From NCBI GenBank assembly GCA_963715815.1, contig OY970278.1, positions 868,001 through 932,000 of the forward strand: a DNA stretch of 64,000 bases. The letters are read 5' to 3'. The position numbers and the translations under genes are program-made. This stretch comes from JAFAMS01 sp963715815 (GTDB taxonomy: Bacteria; Vulcanimicrobiota; Vulcanimicrobiia; Vulcanimicrobiales; Vulcanimicrobiaceae). Of this stretch, positions 8,351 through 16,982 are shown in pieces. Each line of letters opens with the position of its first letter. Positions within the stretch are counted from its first letter, which is position 1. The notes beneath the pieces are model-generated. The model was given only the letters and a program-made list of their open reading frames with translations, did not search any database and was not told the origin of the DNA.

Positions 8351-9747
8351 TGGCAATCGCGACCTCACAAAAACACGCCGTAATCAATCCATCGACGCTG
8401 GAACACGTCGGTGCCGTCGAGTTTTCATCGGTCGGTGACGTCGCACGAAAAGTCGTGCGCGCACACGAGGCATTTGCGAAATGGCGCAGCACGCCGTTCG
8501 CGGAGCGCTCCGCAATCCTGCGCAAGACCGCCGGATCGCTGCGAACCTTCGCAGACGAGATCGCCGCGATGCTGACGCGCGAACAAGGCAAGCCCGTCAA
8601 GGAAGCCAAGATCGAAGTCGAACGCACCGCCGACACCTTCGATCTCTACGCATCCGACGACATTGGTGCGCTCGTCGACTCCGTTGAGCTTCCGGGAAAG
8701 ACCGCGCGCGTCGTCCGCCGTCCACTCGGTGCCTGCGCGGCAATCGTGCCGTGGAATTTTCCACTGACGTTGATGGCGAACAAGCTCGTCCCTGCGCTTG
8801 CGACGGGCAACACGGTCGTCGTCAAGCCGGCGCCGACGACGCCGCTGGCGGCGCAACGTTGTATCGAATTGCTATATGAAGCCGGCTTGCCCGAGGGCGT
8901 CGTCGAGATAGTCATCGGCGGTGCAGACGTCGGCGCAGCCTTGATCGAGCACCCACTCATTCGCAAAGTCTCGTTCACCGGTTCGACCGTAACCGGTAAA
9001 GCGATTATGGCGCTCGCCGCCAAAGGCCTCAAGCGTCTGACGCTCGAGCTTGGCGGCAACGATGCAATGATCGTCTGCGAAGACGCCGACATTGTCGGTG
9101 CGGCCCGCGCGGCTGCGGTCGGACGCTTCTTCAACGCCGGACAAGCTTGCATCGCTACGAAGCGTATCTACGTCCACCGTTCGAAGTATGGCGAGTTCGT
9201 CGAGCGCGTCAGCGAGCGCGCCGCGAAGTTGCCCGTCGGTGACGGGTTCGATCCCAGCGTGCGCATGGGCCCGCTGCACTCGCAACCGCAGCGAGAAAGC
9301 GTCGAAGGTTTCGTGCGCGATGCGCTCGAGCACGGCGCAAAAGCCGCGGCCGGCGGTAAGCGTTCGGATCACGGCAAAGGCTATTTCTTCGAGCCGACCG
9401 TGCTCGTTGACGTCGCTGACGATGCGCGCCTCATTCGCGAGGAATGCTTTGGCCCCGTCCTTCCGGTGATGGTGTTCGATTCGATCGATGAAGCGTTCGC
9501 ACGCGCGAACTCAACGGTTTTCGGGCTCGGTTCCTCGATCTGGACGAGCGACACGGCGCTGCAAGAGCGCGCCGTGCGCGAGCTGGACGCAGGCTATACG
9601 TGGATCAACGATATCGCTACAGACTACGATCGGTTGCCGTTCGGCGGCGTAAAGGAGAGCGGTTTTGGAAAAGAGCGTGGCACCGAGGTTCTCAACGAAT
9701 ACCTCGAACTCAAATCCGTCGTCGCAGGTACCGTCGGACATGGATGA
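8350..9747 (+). CDS. NAD(P)-dependent aldehyde dehydrogenase (succinate-semialdehyde type)
   Basis: This 465-residue aldehyde dehydrogenase shares the A of its ATG with the MarR stop. It has AIVPWNFPLTLMANKLVPALATGNTVVVKP for cofactor binding, the catalytic glutamate in TLELGGND, and the catalytic cysteine in FNAGQACIATKR, so it looks active. It is closest in style to succinate-semialdehyde and related semialdehyde dehydrogenases. In this operon it could oxidise an aldehyde formed after the mutase step or a sulfo-aldehyde; the substrate is not resolved by sequence. Confidence 0.88.
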   Translation: MAIATSQKHAVINPSTLEHVGAVEFSSVGDVARKVVRAHEAFAKWRSTPFAERSAILRKTAGSLRTFADEIAAMLTREQGKPVKEAKIEVERTADTFDLYASDDIGALVDSVELPGKTARVVRRPLGACAAIVPWNFPLTLMANKLVPALATGNTVVVKPAPTTPLAAQRCIELLYEAGLPEGVVEIVIGGADVGAALIEHPLIRKVSFTGSTVTGKAIMALAAKGLKRLTLELGGNDAMIVCEDADIVGAARAAAVGRFFNAGQACIATKRIYVHRSKYGEFVERVSERAAKLPVGDGFDPSVRMGPLHSQPQRESVEGFVRDALEHGAKAAAGGKRSDHGKGYFFEPTVLVDVADDARLIREECFGPVLPVMVFDSIDEAFARANSTVFGLGSSIWTSDTALQERAVRELDAGYTWINDIATDYDRLPFGGVKESGFGKERGTEVLNEYLELKSVVAGTVGHG

Positions 9748-10555
9748 TCCCGCTTTCGGATTTCTCCATATAGGCCGGTATCCGTCGAAAAAACCACGCA
9801 CGACGGCGATGACGATTTGCATCGACGGCATGGATAGCGGCTTTATTTCGAACGCGCAGGTCACGTCGCTCGGCGACTTCGTCGCGCCCTATATCGACTA
9901 CGCGAAGCTGGGCTGGATGATCCCGCGTCTGACGTCGAAGAAAATGCTGGTCGAGAAGATCGCGGCCTATCACGCCCAGGGTATCCGGGTGTTCTTCGGT
10001 GGGATGGCGATGGAAGTCGCGCTCATTCAGGCCAAACCTGCCGAGTACGTCGAGGCGTGCGCAGAATATGGCGCCGACGCGATGGAGATCTCCGCCAGCG
10101 CGTCGTACATCTCGCCGCGAATCGCCGACGAATCGATTCGCCGCGCGAAATCCGTGGGACTCAAAGCGTTTCTCGAGATCGGACGCAAGGGCGAAAACGC
10201 CGCAAATCCGACGGTTGACGACGTACGGCGGCAGCTCGATCGGATGCTCGTTGCCGGCGGCGACGGGCTCATCATCGAATCAGAACGACTCGAATCGATG
10301 CATCACGCCGGCACGCTCGAGGGTTTCCTCGAGGGTTGCGGCGATCTCGATCTCGCCAAACTGATTTTCGAACTGCCCTACGGCTTGCCGTTTCCCCAGC
10401 TGCAGCCGATTGCAACGCGACTCTTCTCGGTGCTCGGCTCCGACATCAACGTTGCCAACGTTGAATTCGCGCACGTCATGGGAATTGCGACGATTCGCAC
10501 CGGGACATGCTTTGGCGAACTCTTCGGATTGGTGCCGACTGAGGTCGCGCAGTGA
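9740..10555 (+). CDS. Phosphosulfolactate synthase-like protein (ComA family)
   Basis: This 271-residue TIM-barrel protein resembles ComA, which adds sulfite to phosphoenolpyruvate to make phosphosulfolactate in methanogen coenzyme M synthesis. Comparable segments are YIDYAKLGW, VFFGGM, a run around D-A-M-E-I-S-A-S, FLEIGRKGENA, GLIIESER, LIFELPYG and INVANVEFAHV. The start at 9740 overlaps the aldehyde dehydrogenase end and gives the natural N-terminus. No other ComB/C/D/E gene is present. ComA homologues of unknown role exist outside coenzyme M makers. In this operon it could make or break a C-S or similar bond; the exact reaction is unknown. Confidence 0.75.
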   Translation: MDDPAFGFLHIGRYPSKKPRTTAMTICIDGMDSGFISNAQVTSLGDFVAPYIDYAKLGWMIPRLTSKKMLVEKIAAYHAQGIRVFFGGMAMEVALIQAKPAEYVEACAEYGADAMEISASASYISPRIADESIRRAKSVGLKAFLEIGRKGENAANPTVDDVRRQLDRMLVAGGDGLIIESERLESMHHAGTLEGFLEGCGDLDLAKLIFELPYGLPFPQLQPIATRLFSVLGSDINVANVEFAHVMGIATIRTGTCFGELFGLVPTEVAQ

Positions 10556-10899
10556 CCGAGACGTTCGAATCCGGACGGCATTTACGCATCGGCGTCCTTG
10601 CCTTTTGGCTTTCGCGCGTGGCGGCAATCGCGTTGCTTGTGCTGCTCCCGCTCAAACTGTACACGGGCTGGGTGCGTATGGGGAAAGTTCCCGGCCCGCC
10701 GGGCCTCGCGGCGCTGCATTCGGATGCGATCCTCGACACGCTGCTGCTGCTCGCGCTCCTGACGCATGCCGCGATGGGCGTTCGCGTTCTGCTGCTCGAG
10801 TTCGGGCTCAGCAAGAACGGCGACCGCCTCTTTTCGATTGTTGCGACGTGTGCGGTCGTTTTGTTCGCCGCCGCAATTTACGTGACGATCGCGGGTTAG
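10552..10899 (+). CDS. Small membrane anchor of a succinate dehydrogenase/fumarate reductase-like complex
   Basis: The 115-residue protein starts at GTG overlapping the previous stop. It has three hydrophobic helices (about residues 15-37, 57-79 and 92-113). A histidine in LLALLTHAAMGVRVLLLEFG resembles the haem or quinone region of SdhC/SdhD. It immediately precedes genes for the iron-sulfur and flavoprotein subunits, so it should anchor that complex. A single three-helix anchor is the minimal form of this family. Confidence 0.7.
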   Translation: MTETFESGRHLRIGVLAFWLSRVAAIALLVLLPLKLYTGWVRMGKVPGPPGLAALHSDAILDTLLLLALLTHAAMGVRVLLLEFGLSKNGDRLFSIVATCAVVLFAAAIYVTIAG

Positions 10900-10900
10900 C

Positions 10901-11566
10901 ATGGCGCGAGCAACCATCGATCGCTTCGAAGACGGCCGGCGCTGGACGCAAGACTACGAGCTCGAGCTTCCGCCGCAAGCCACCGTTCTCGATTTGCTCT
11001 TTGAGATCCAGCAGCGGCTCGACCAGACGCTGTCGTTCCGCTACTCCTGCCGCAATTGGATGTGCGGAAGCTGCGGCATGCTGGTAAACGGTCGCGAGCA
11101 ACTTGCGTGCCGCACGCGCCTCTCGGATATCAAGACGCCTGCAGTCCGGATTGCGCCGCTGCGCAATCTCCCCGTCGTCAAAGATCTGATTGTCGATCTC
11201 GCAGATTTCTTCGAGAAGTGGAACAGCGTCGGCGTCGCGTTTCCCGATCAAAGTAAGAAACCGATCCCGAATTCCCCGAAGACCCAGCACGCGATCGACG
11301 CGCATTCGGACTGCATCACGTGCGGCTTGTGCTATTCCGCCTGCGATGTGCTCAGTCACGCACCGGAGTTTCTTGGCCCGGCCGCGCTTAATCGCGCGTA
11401 TACGCTGCAGATCGATGCGCGCGACGTCGCCCACAACGAGCGCGGTGCGACGATTGCCGCGGATGGCGGTGTCTTTCGTTGTCACTCGATGGGGCAATGT
11501 ACGAACGTTTGTCCCAAGGGCCTCGATCCGCTCGCTGCAATTGCGGCGCTCAAGCGGGGCGCGTGA
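10901..11566 (+). CDS. Succinate dehydrogenase/fumarate reductase-like iron-sulfur subunit
   Basis: The 221-residue protein has the layout of SdhB/FrdB. An N-terminal plant-type [2Fe-2S] domain carries SCRNWMCGSCGMLVNGREQLAC. A C-terminal alpha-helical ferredoxin domain carries CITCGLCYSACDV and CHSMGQCTNVCPKGLDP for the 4Fe and 3Fe clusters. It would pass electrons from the flavoprotein to quinone via the membrane anchor. It is slightly shorter than typical SdhB. Its TGA overlaps the ATG of the flavoprotein gene. Confidence 0.9.
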   Translation: MARATIDRFEDGRRWTQDYELELPPQATVLDLLFEIQQRLDQTLSFRYSCRNWMCGSCGMLVNGREQLACRTRLSDIKTPAVRIAPLRNLPVVKDLIVDLADFFEKWNSVGVAFPDQSKKPIPNSPKTQHAIDAHSDCITCGLCYSACDVLSHAPEFLGPAALNRAYTLQIDARDVAHNERGATIAADGGVFRCHSMGQCTNVCPKGLDPLAAIAALKRGA

Positions 11567-13236
11567 TGGAAGAGCTCGAGACCGACGTCCTCGTTCTCGG
11601 CAGCGGCGGCGCCGGCCTGATGGCCGCGCTCTACGCGCTCGATACAAATCCGAAACTGAACGTCACGCTCGCGACCAAAGGTCTTTTCGGAAAGAGCGGC
11701 TGCACGCGGATGGTTCAGGGCGGCTACAATGTTGTGCTCAGTCCGAACGATTCAGTCGAACGGCATTTCCAAGATACGATGGTTGGCGGACATTGGCTCA
11801 ACAACCACATCCTGGCGCGCACGCTGGTCGAAGATGCGCCGGTCGTCGTGCACGAGATGTGGGAGAAAGCCGGCGTGCGCTTCATGCGTGACAAAGACGG
11901 CAATCTGCACCAAAAGGGTCTGGCCGGACAAACCTTCGATCGCACGGTGCATCACGGCGATCTCACCGGTATCGAAATCGTCTCGCGTCTCTCGGAACAA
12001 GTTCGTGCGCGCGGGACGCGGATTCTCGAAGAGTGCCGCGCCGTCGATTTGCTCGTAGAAGACGGCGAGGTTTTCGGTGCCGTGCTTTTGCCGGCGCGCA
12101 CCGGTGAGTTCTTGATCGTACGAGCAAAGATCACGGTGCTTGCGACGGGCGGCTCCGCCCCGATCTTCAGCATCTCGTCGGCGTCGCTCGAAAAATGCGG
12201 CGACGGCTACGCACTTGCGTACCGTGCCGGCGCGACGTTGATGGATATGGAGATGAGCCAGTTCCATCCGACCGGATTGATCGCGCCAGGCTCTCGCTTC
12301 AACGGCAGCGTCATCGCCGAAGAGTTGCGCGCCGCGGGCGGCTATCTCTTCAACGCGAACAACGAGCGCTTCATGGGCAACTACAATCCTCGCTTCGAAA
12401 AAGCGACCCGCGACGAAGTTTCGCGCGGTTGCTATTTTGAAATCGCCGCCGGTCGCGGAACGCCCAACGGCGGCGTGTGGCTCGACGTCTCGCACCTCGG
12501 TGCAAAAGCGGTCGAAGAGCTTTTCCCGGGCATGCTGGAACGTTGTTTTTTGATCGGACGCGATTTGCGTAAGGAGCCGATCGAGGTTTGTCCGACCTCG
12601 CACTTCGAGATGGGTGGCGTGCGCATCGATCGCGACTGTCATTCGGATCTGCCCGGATTGCTCGTCGCCGGCGAAGACTCGGGCGGAGTCCACGGCGCAA
12701 ATCGGCTCGGAGGCAACGGCGTCGCAGATTCGACCGTGTACGGCCGCCGTGCCGGCTTGTGTGCTGCGAACACCGCCCTCGAACGCCGCATGAAAAAAGC
12801 CAATCCGTCGCCCGCCATCGCAGCTGCGCTTGCGCCGTGGGAGCGCACCGGCGGCGAGCAGCCGCAGGCACTGCATGCGGAGTTTCGCGACCTGATGTGG
12901 GAGAAAGTCGGCGTCGTCCGCGAGGCAGCGGCGATGAGCCAAGCGATTGAAGCGCTGCATACATTGCAACAACGCATCGAGCATGTATCCGTCAGCGGTG
13001 CGCGAGCGTACAATCTCACGTGGCAGTCGGCGCTCGACGTTCGCAATGCCGTGACGGTCGGGGAAATGGTCGCGCAGTGCGCGCTCACACGCCAAGAAAG
13101 TCGTGGCGCACACTATCGAAGCGATTTTCGGAGCGAGGATCCCGCCTGGACGAAGAATCTCACGGTGCGTCGTGAAGACGGTCAAATGCGGTTTGACGAA
13201 CAAGAAGTCGTGCGGGAACCGGCAGCCGCGCGATGA
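11566..13236 (+). CDS. Succinate dehydrogenase/fumarate reductase-like flavoprotein subunit
   Basis: The 556-residue protein has the FAD-binding fingerprint VLVLGSGGAGLMAALYA, the second glycine motif VLATGGSA, the dicarboxylate-binding signature MSQFHPTG and a C-terminal GEDSGGVHGANRLGGNGVADSTV. The start at 11566 was chosen over an upstream ATG because it overlaps the previous stop and gives the canonical N-terminus. Where classical SdhA has S-H-T carrying the covalently flavinylated histidine, this protein reads KSGCTRMVQGG, so FAD is probably not covalently bound by the usual histidine. The substrate could be succinate, fumarate or a substituted dicarboxylate made by the mutases. Confidence 0.87.
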   Translation: MEELETDVLVLGSGGAGLMAALYALDTNPKLNVTLATKGLFGKSGCTRMVQGGYNVVLSPNDSVERHFQDTMVGGHWLNNHILARTLVEDAPVVVHEMWEKAGVRFMRDKDGNLHQKGLAGQTFDRTVHHGDLTGIEIVSRLSEQVRARGTRILEECRAVDLLVEDGEVFGAVLLPARTGEFLIVRAKITVLATGGSAPIFSISSASLEKCGDGYALAYRAGATLMDMEMSQFHPTGLIAPGSRFNGSVIAEELRAAGGYLFNANNERFMGNYNPRFEKATRDEVSRGCYFEIAAGRGTPNGGVWLDVSHLGAKAVEELFPGMLERCFLIGRDLRKEPIEVCPTSHFEMGGVRIDRDCHSDLPGLLVAGEDSGGVHGANRLGGNGVADSTVYGRRAGLCAANTALERRMKKANPSPAIAAALAPWERTGGEQPQALHAEFRDLMWEKVGVVREAAAMSQAIEALHTLQQRIEHVSVSGARAYNLTWQSALDVRNAVTVGEMVAQCALTRQESRGAHYRSDFRSEDPAWTKNLTVRREDGQMRFDEQEVVREPAAAR

Positions 13237-14753
13237 ACCGTGCGGCGGCCCTTTCGCCGCTCAGCGGCGTCCGTTATTGGGCGCGGCTCGATGCGTCCCG
13301 AGAAGCAATCGTCGATGGCGACGTGCGTCTCACGTTCGGCGAGCTCAGTACGAGGGTCGATGCCGCCGCAGCGTACCTGCATTCGAAGGGCGCGAAGCGC
13401 GGCAGCGTCATCGGCATGTCCTTGCGGAACTGCGCGGACGCGCTCGTGATTCCGCTGGCCGCGGCTGCACTCGGTGCGCAAATCTCACCCGTGAACTTCC
13501 GCTTGAAAGCGCGCGAGCTCGGCGGGATCGCAGCGCACATGAATGCCGCGACGTTCGTCTACGGCGACGAGCTTGCACCGGAGATGGAACGTTCCGGCTT
13601 GGCTGCAAAAGACGCCTTCATCACGCTCGAAGAGTTCGAGACGGGCATTCGCGCATTCGCAGGCAAGCACGCCGGTGACGGTTTCGCGACGCCTGCGGAT
13701 CCATACACGTTCATGTGGACGTCGGGGACGCGCGGATTGCCCAAACCGTGCCGCGGCTCGCTCGCCGCACGGATGAATTGGATCGCGACGTTCCCGTACG
13801 TCTATGGCGTGCGCCCGCACGATAAGTATCTGGCTGCGATGCCGATCGTACACTCGGCCGGAATGACGTTTGCGCTTGCCTATCTCAACTTCGGCGGCTC
13901 CGTATATCCGGTCGCGCACTTTAACGCACGTGAAGTGTGGCGTCTGATTCGCGACAACGAGATAGCAGCAGGGTTGTTCGTCCCGACGATGCTGCAGATG
14001 CTGATCGAAGAAGATCCGTCCCCGCAAACACCACTGCCGGAGACGTTCCGCACGGTGATCACGGCGGGCTCGCGGATTCGGCCAGCCTTGCACGCGCAAA
14101 TCCTCGAGCGCTTTCCGAACCGGCTGTTCACCTACTACGGCTCGACGGAAAGCCCGAGCATGAGCGTCTTGCGCCCGCACGAGCAAGCTTCATATCCTGA
14201 ATCGGTCGGACGGCCGTACTTCGGCGTCGAGGTGCAAGTGCGCAATCCGCGCATGCTGCCGGACTATCCGGTGCGCGTCGGCGACATCGTGGCGCGCAAT
14301 CCGTACGCGATGGATTCGTACGGCGTCGAAGGCGTCCCGGTCCCCATTTCCCGCGACGGTTGGATCGAAACCGGCGATATCGGCTACTTTAATGAGGACG
14401 GCCTCTTGCACGTGTTCGGCCGCGCAACCGACGTCATCATCAGCGGCGGCCTCAACATCAGCTTACCTGAAGTCGAGCGCGTCATCGCCGCGCATCCGCT
14501 CGTGAAGGACGTTGCCGTGGTGGGCATCGAGGACGAGCGCTGGGGCGAGCTGCCTGCGGCCGCGATCGTTCCGATCGACACGCGCGATGCAGGCCGCATC
14601 ATCGAAGTGATCGACGCGCACTGTCGTACGGAACTTGCAGGCTACAAGCGCCCGCGCCACATCATCACCCTGCTGGAGTTGCCGCGAACGGCATCCGGTA
14701 AGGCGTCGATCTCCGAGATTCGCACGCTGATCGCCGTACGGGTGCAAGCATGA
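13233..14753 (+). CDS. AMP-forming acyl-CoA synthetase (ANL superfamily)
   Basis: This 506-residue adenylate-forming ligase has a variant P-loop motif (MWTSGTRGLPKPC), the A5 motif YYGSTE, the A7/A8 region GWIETGDIGYFNEDGLLHVFGRATDVIISGGLNIS and a late catalytic lysine in PRTASGKASISEI. It activates a carboxylic acid to its CoA thioester. It is translationally coupled to its neighbours (ATGA overlaps on both sides). It probably activates the imported acid, or a product of the mutase, for the hydratase that follows. The acid is not predictable from sequence. Confidence 0.9.
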   Translation: MNRAAALSPLSGVRYWARLDASREAIVDGDVRLTFGELSTRVDAAAAYLHSKGAKRGSVIGMSLRNCADALVIPLAAAALGAQISPVNFRLKARELGGIAAHMNAATFVYGDELAPEMERSGLAAKDAFITLEEFETGIRAFAGKHAGDGFATPADPYTFMWTSGTRGLPKPCRGSLAARMNWIATFPYVYGVRPHDKYLAAMPIVHSAGMTFALAYLNFGGSVYPVAHFNAREVWRLIRDNEIAAGLFVPTMLQMLIEEDPSPQTPLPETFRTVITAGSRIRPALHAQILERFPNRLFTYYGSTESPSMSVLRPHEQASYPESVGRPYFGVEVQVRNPRMLPDYPVRVGDIVARNPYAMDSYGVEGVPVPISRDGWIETGDIGYFNEDGLLHVFGRATDVIISGGLNISLPEVERVIAAHPLVKDVAVVGIEDERWGELPAAAIVPIDTRDAGRIIEVIDAHCRTELAGYKRPRHIITLLELPRTASGKASISEIRTLIAVRVQA

Positions 14754-15484
14754 GCGAGCACGTCACCTACACGACCCGCGAGAAGACGGCGATCCTCACG
14801 CTGAACCGGCCGGATAAGATGAATGCGCTCACACCGGAGATGCGTACGTCGCTGCTCGAGTATCTCGCGCGAGCCGAAGCCGACGAGAACATCGCTGCGA
14901 TCGTTTTACGCGCCGAGGGCGAGCGCGCGTTTTGTGCCGGTGCAGACTTGAGCGAGCTGAAGACGCGCACGTCGAAAACCGAAATGAGCGACGGTGCGAA
15001 GCTGCGGCGCGCGTTGCCGCGCACGCTCGAAGAGATGGGCAAACCGGTTATCGCGGCGTTGCACGGTCACGTGCTTGGCGCGGGCCTCGAAGTTGCAATG
15101 GCGTGCACGATCCGTATCGCCGCGGAAACGGCAACCTTTGGTTTGCCGGAGCTCAAGCACGGCGTCGTACCGGGCAGCGGCGGCACGCAGCGTCTGCCGC
15201 GCCTCGTCGGCCTGAGTTTCGCGATGGACATGATGTTGACGGGCCGTCCGATCGACGCGCAAACCGCGCTCAGCATCGGGCTCGTCAGCCGAGTTGTACC
15301 GTTCGCGCGCTTGCTGGATGAGGCGAGCGCTATCGCGGAAACGATTGCGAAGCTCAATCCGTTTGCGGTAAAAGCCGCCAAAGCCGCGTCGCTGCGTTCA
15401 TTCCGCCGCGACCTCGATGCGGATATCGAAGAAGAGCGCCGTTGGTTCGCGCTGTGCTTGGCGGAGAAAGAGGCGCAGCAATGA
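14750..15484 (+). CDS. Enoyl-CoA hydratase/isomerase family protein
   Basis: The 244-residue crotonase-fold protein has the oxyanion-hole segment FCAGADLSEL and the second segment HVLGAGLEVAMACTIRIA. The catalytic-acid region LPELKHGVVPGSGGTQRLPRLVG keeps the second glutamate position as H-G-V-V-P-G-S-G-G-T. It probably hydrates or isomerises an unsaturated CoA thioester produced after the preceding ligase. Length and motif order are normal. Confidence 0.88.
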   Translation: MSEHVTYTTREKTAILTLNRPDKMNALTPEMRTSLLEYLARAEADENIAAIVLRAEGERAFCAGADLSELKTRTSKTEMSDGAKLRRALPRTLEEMGKPVIAALHGHVLGAGLEVAMACTIRIAAETATFGLPELKHGVVPGSGGTQRLPRLVGLSFAMDMMLTGRPIDAQTALSIGLVSRVVPFARLLDEASAIAETIAKLNPFAVKAAKAASLRSFRRDLDADIEEERRWFALCLAEKEAQQ

Positions 15485-16563
15485 TCGCGACGGATCGAAT
15501 CGAGCAAGTTAAAGCCTGGCGTCTTTCGTTGCCGCTCGTTCGACCGTACCATCTTGCATTCGGCGCGATCGACGCGTTCGAAACGATTCTCATCGAAGCA
15601 AGCGATGGTCGCCGTACGGGCGTTGGAGAAGCGACGTACCTTACTGGGTACACCGACGAAACGATCGATGACGCGTGGGACAACGTGCGGGAGCTCTCTG
15701 CGCTCGTCGCCGGCAAGCCGATCCAAACGGCGCGCGAGCATCTCGGCTCCATCTTAAACGCCGCGCCGTTTACGGTCACGGCGTTCGTGACCGCATTCGA
15801 CATGCTCGAGGAAAATGCGCTGCTGCGCATCGACAAACCCACACGCATGCCGCTTCTTACGCTTCTGCAAGCGGAGAGCGATGTCGAGATCGAAACGGAG
15901 ATCGCGGCCGCTATCGAACGCGGCTTTTCGACGCTAAAAATAAAAGTCGGTTTCGATGTCGATGCCGATCTTCGCCGCATCGGTGCAATTCAACGTATCA
16001 ATCGCGGGCGATGTGCCCTTCGCCTCGACGCCAATCAGGGCTATTCGCGCGAGGATGCGATCCACTTTGCAACGTCGCTCGATCCGGTTTCAATCGAGCT
16101 CTTCGAGCAGCCGTGCGACAAAGCCGATTGGGATTCCGCCGTTGCGGTCGCGCGTGTTTCGAACGTGCCGATGATGCTCGACGAGTCGATCTACGGTGCA
16201 GATGACATCGCGCGCGTTGCGGAACTCGGTGCAGCCCGTTACGTCAAGCTCAAACTCATGAAAGCCGGATCGTTGGACGCCCTAGCGCGCGATCTTGCGC
16301 AAATCCGTGCGCTTGGGATGGAGCCCGTCCTCGGAAATGGCGTCGCAATCGACGTCAGCAACTGGATGGAGGCGTGCGTCGCGCGTGGTCTCGTTGCGAA
16401 TGCCTTGGAATCGAACGGCTTTCTCAAACCGCGTCGGGCAGTGCTCAAAGCCCCGCTCCGCTTCGAGCGCGGCGCGATCGTCTTGGAACCGCAGTGGACG
16501 CCGCAGATCGACGTCTCCGCCGCGCAAGCGCAGTCCGAGGCTTACACGGAATGCCGGGCCTAG
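15481..16563 (+). CDS. Mandelate racemase/muconate-lactonizing enzyme family protein
   Basis: The 360-residue enolase-superfamily protein has the muconate-lactonizing subgroup acid-base motif K153-x-K155 (TLKIKVGFD), metal ligands D183 (LDANQGY), E209 (ELFEQP) and D234 (LDESIYG), and the opposite lysine near K256/K258 (VKLKLMKAG). All catalytic groups are present. Known subgroup reactions include cycloisomerisation, o-succinylbenzoate synthesis and dipeptide epimerisation. Methylaspartate ammonia-lyase, the usual partner of glutamate mutase, is also an enolase-superfamily enzyme but has different signatures. Lying directly before mutase S2, this gene may process the rearranged product. Confidence 0.82.
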   Translation: MIATDRIEQVKAWRLSLPLVRPYHLAFGAIDAFETILIEASDGRRTGVGEATYLTGYTDETIDDAWDNVRELSALVAGKPIQTAREHLGSILNAAPFTVTAFVTAFDMLEENALLRIDKPTRMPLLTLLQAESDVEIETEIAAAIERGFSTLKIKVGFDVDADLRRIGAIQRINRGRCALRLDANQGYSREDAIHFATSLDPVSIELFEQPCDKADWDSAVAVARVSNVPMMLDESIYGADDIARVAELGAARYVKLKLMKAGSLDALARDLAQIRALGMEPVLGNGVAIDVSNWMEACVARGLVANALESNGFLKPRRAVLKAPLRFERGAIVLEPQWTPQIDVSAAQAQSEAYTECRA

Positions 16564-16982
16564 GCCGTACGCTCGTCACGGGCGTGATCGGATCCGACAC
16601 CCACATCGTCGGCAATCGCATTCTTACGATGGCGCTCGAAGAAGCGGGTTACAAAGTCGTTTCGCTCGGCGCGCTGACACCCGCGCAAGAATTCATCGCG
16701 GCAGCCATCGAGACGAACGCCGATGCAATTCTCGTCAGCTCGCTCTACGGTCAGGGTGAGCTCGATTGCCGTGGTTTTCGGGAATTGTGCATCGAAGCCG
16801 GCCTGCAAGATATCCTCATTTACGTCGGCGGAAATCTGGTCGTCGGCAAACAGCCGTGGCAAGACGTCGAACAACGTTTCCTCGCAATGGGCTTCGATCG
16901 CGCGTTTCCGCCCGGCACGCGAACCGATGACGTCGTCGCGATACTCGCGGAAGATTTCGCCGCGCGGGAAAAAGTGCGATGA
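16551..16982 (+). CDS. glmS: B12-binding mutase small subunit (GlmS, S2)
   Basis: The 143-residue protein has the cobalamin motif D16-x-H18-x-x-G21 (GSDTHIVG), then SSLYGQGELDCRGF and a VGGNL turn, as in methylaspartate mutase S subunits. The ATG at 16551 lies inside the end of the preceding gene and gives the standard N-terminus. It is followed by the MutL/GlmL reactivase and the E2 subunit, the classical glmS-glmL-glmE order. Confidence 0.88.
   Translation: MPGLGRTLVTGVIGSDTHIVGNRILTMALEEAGYKVVSLGALTPAQEFIAAAIETNADAILVSSLYGQGELDCRGFRELCIEAGLQDILIYVGGNLVVGKQPWQDVEQRFLAMGFDRAFPPGTRTDDVVAILAEDFAAREKVR

Noticed and set aside
15481..16563. Methylaspartate ammonia-lyase
   Set aside because: The protein has the K-x-K and late lysine of the muconate-lactonizing subgroup rather than the ammonia-lyase signatures, so only the superfamily is assigned.
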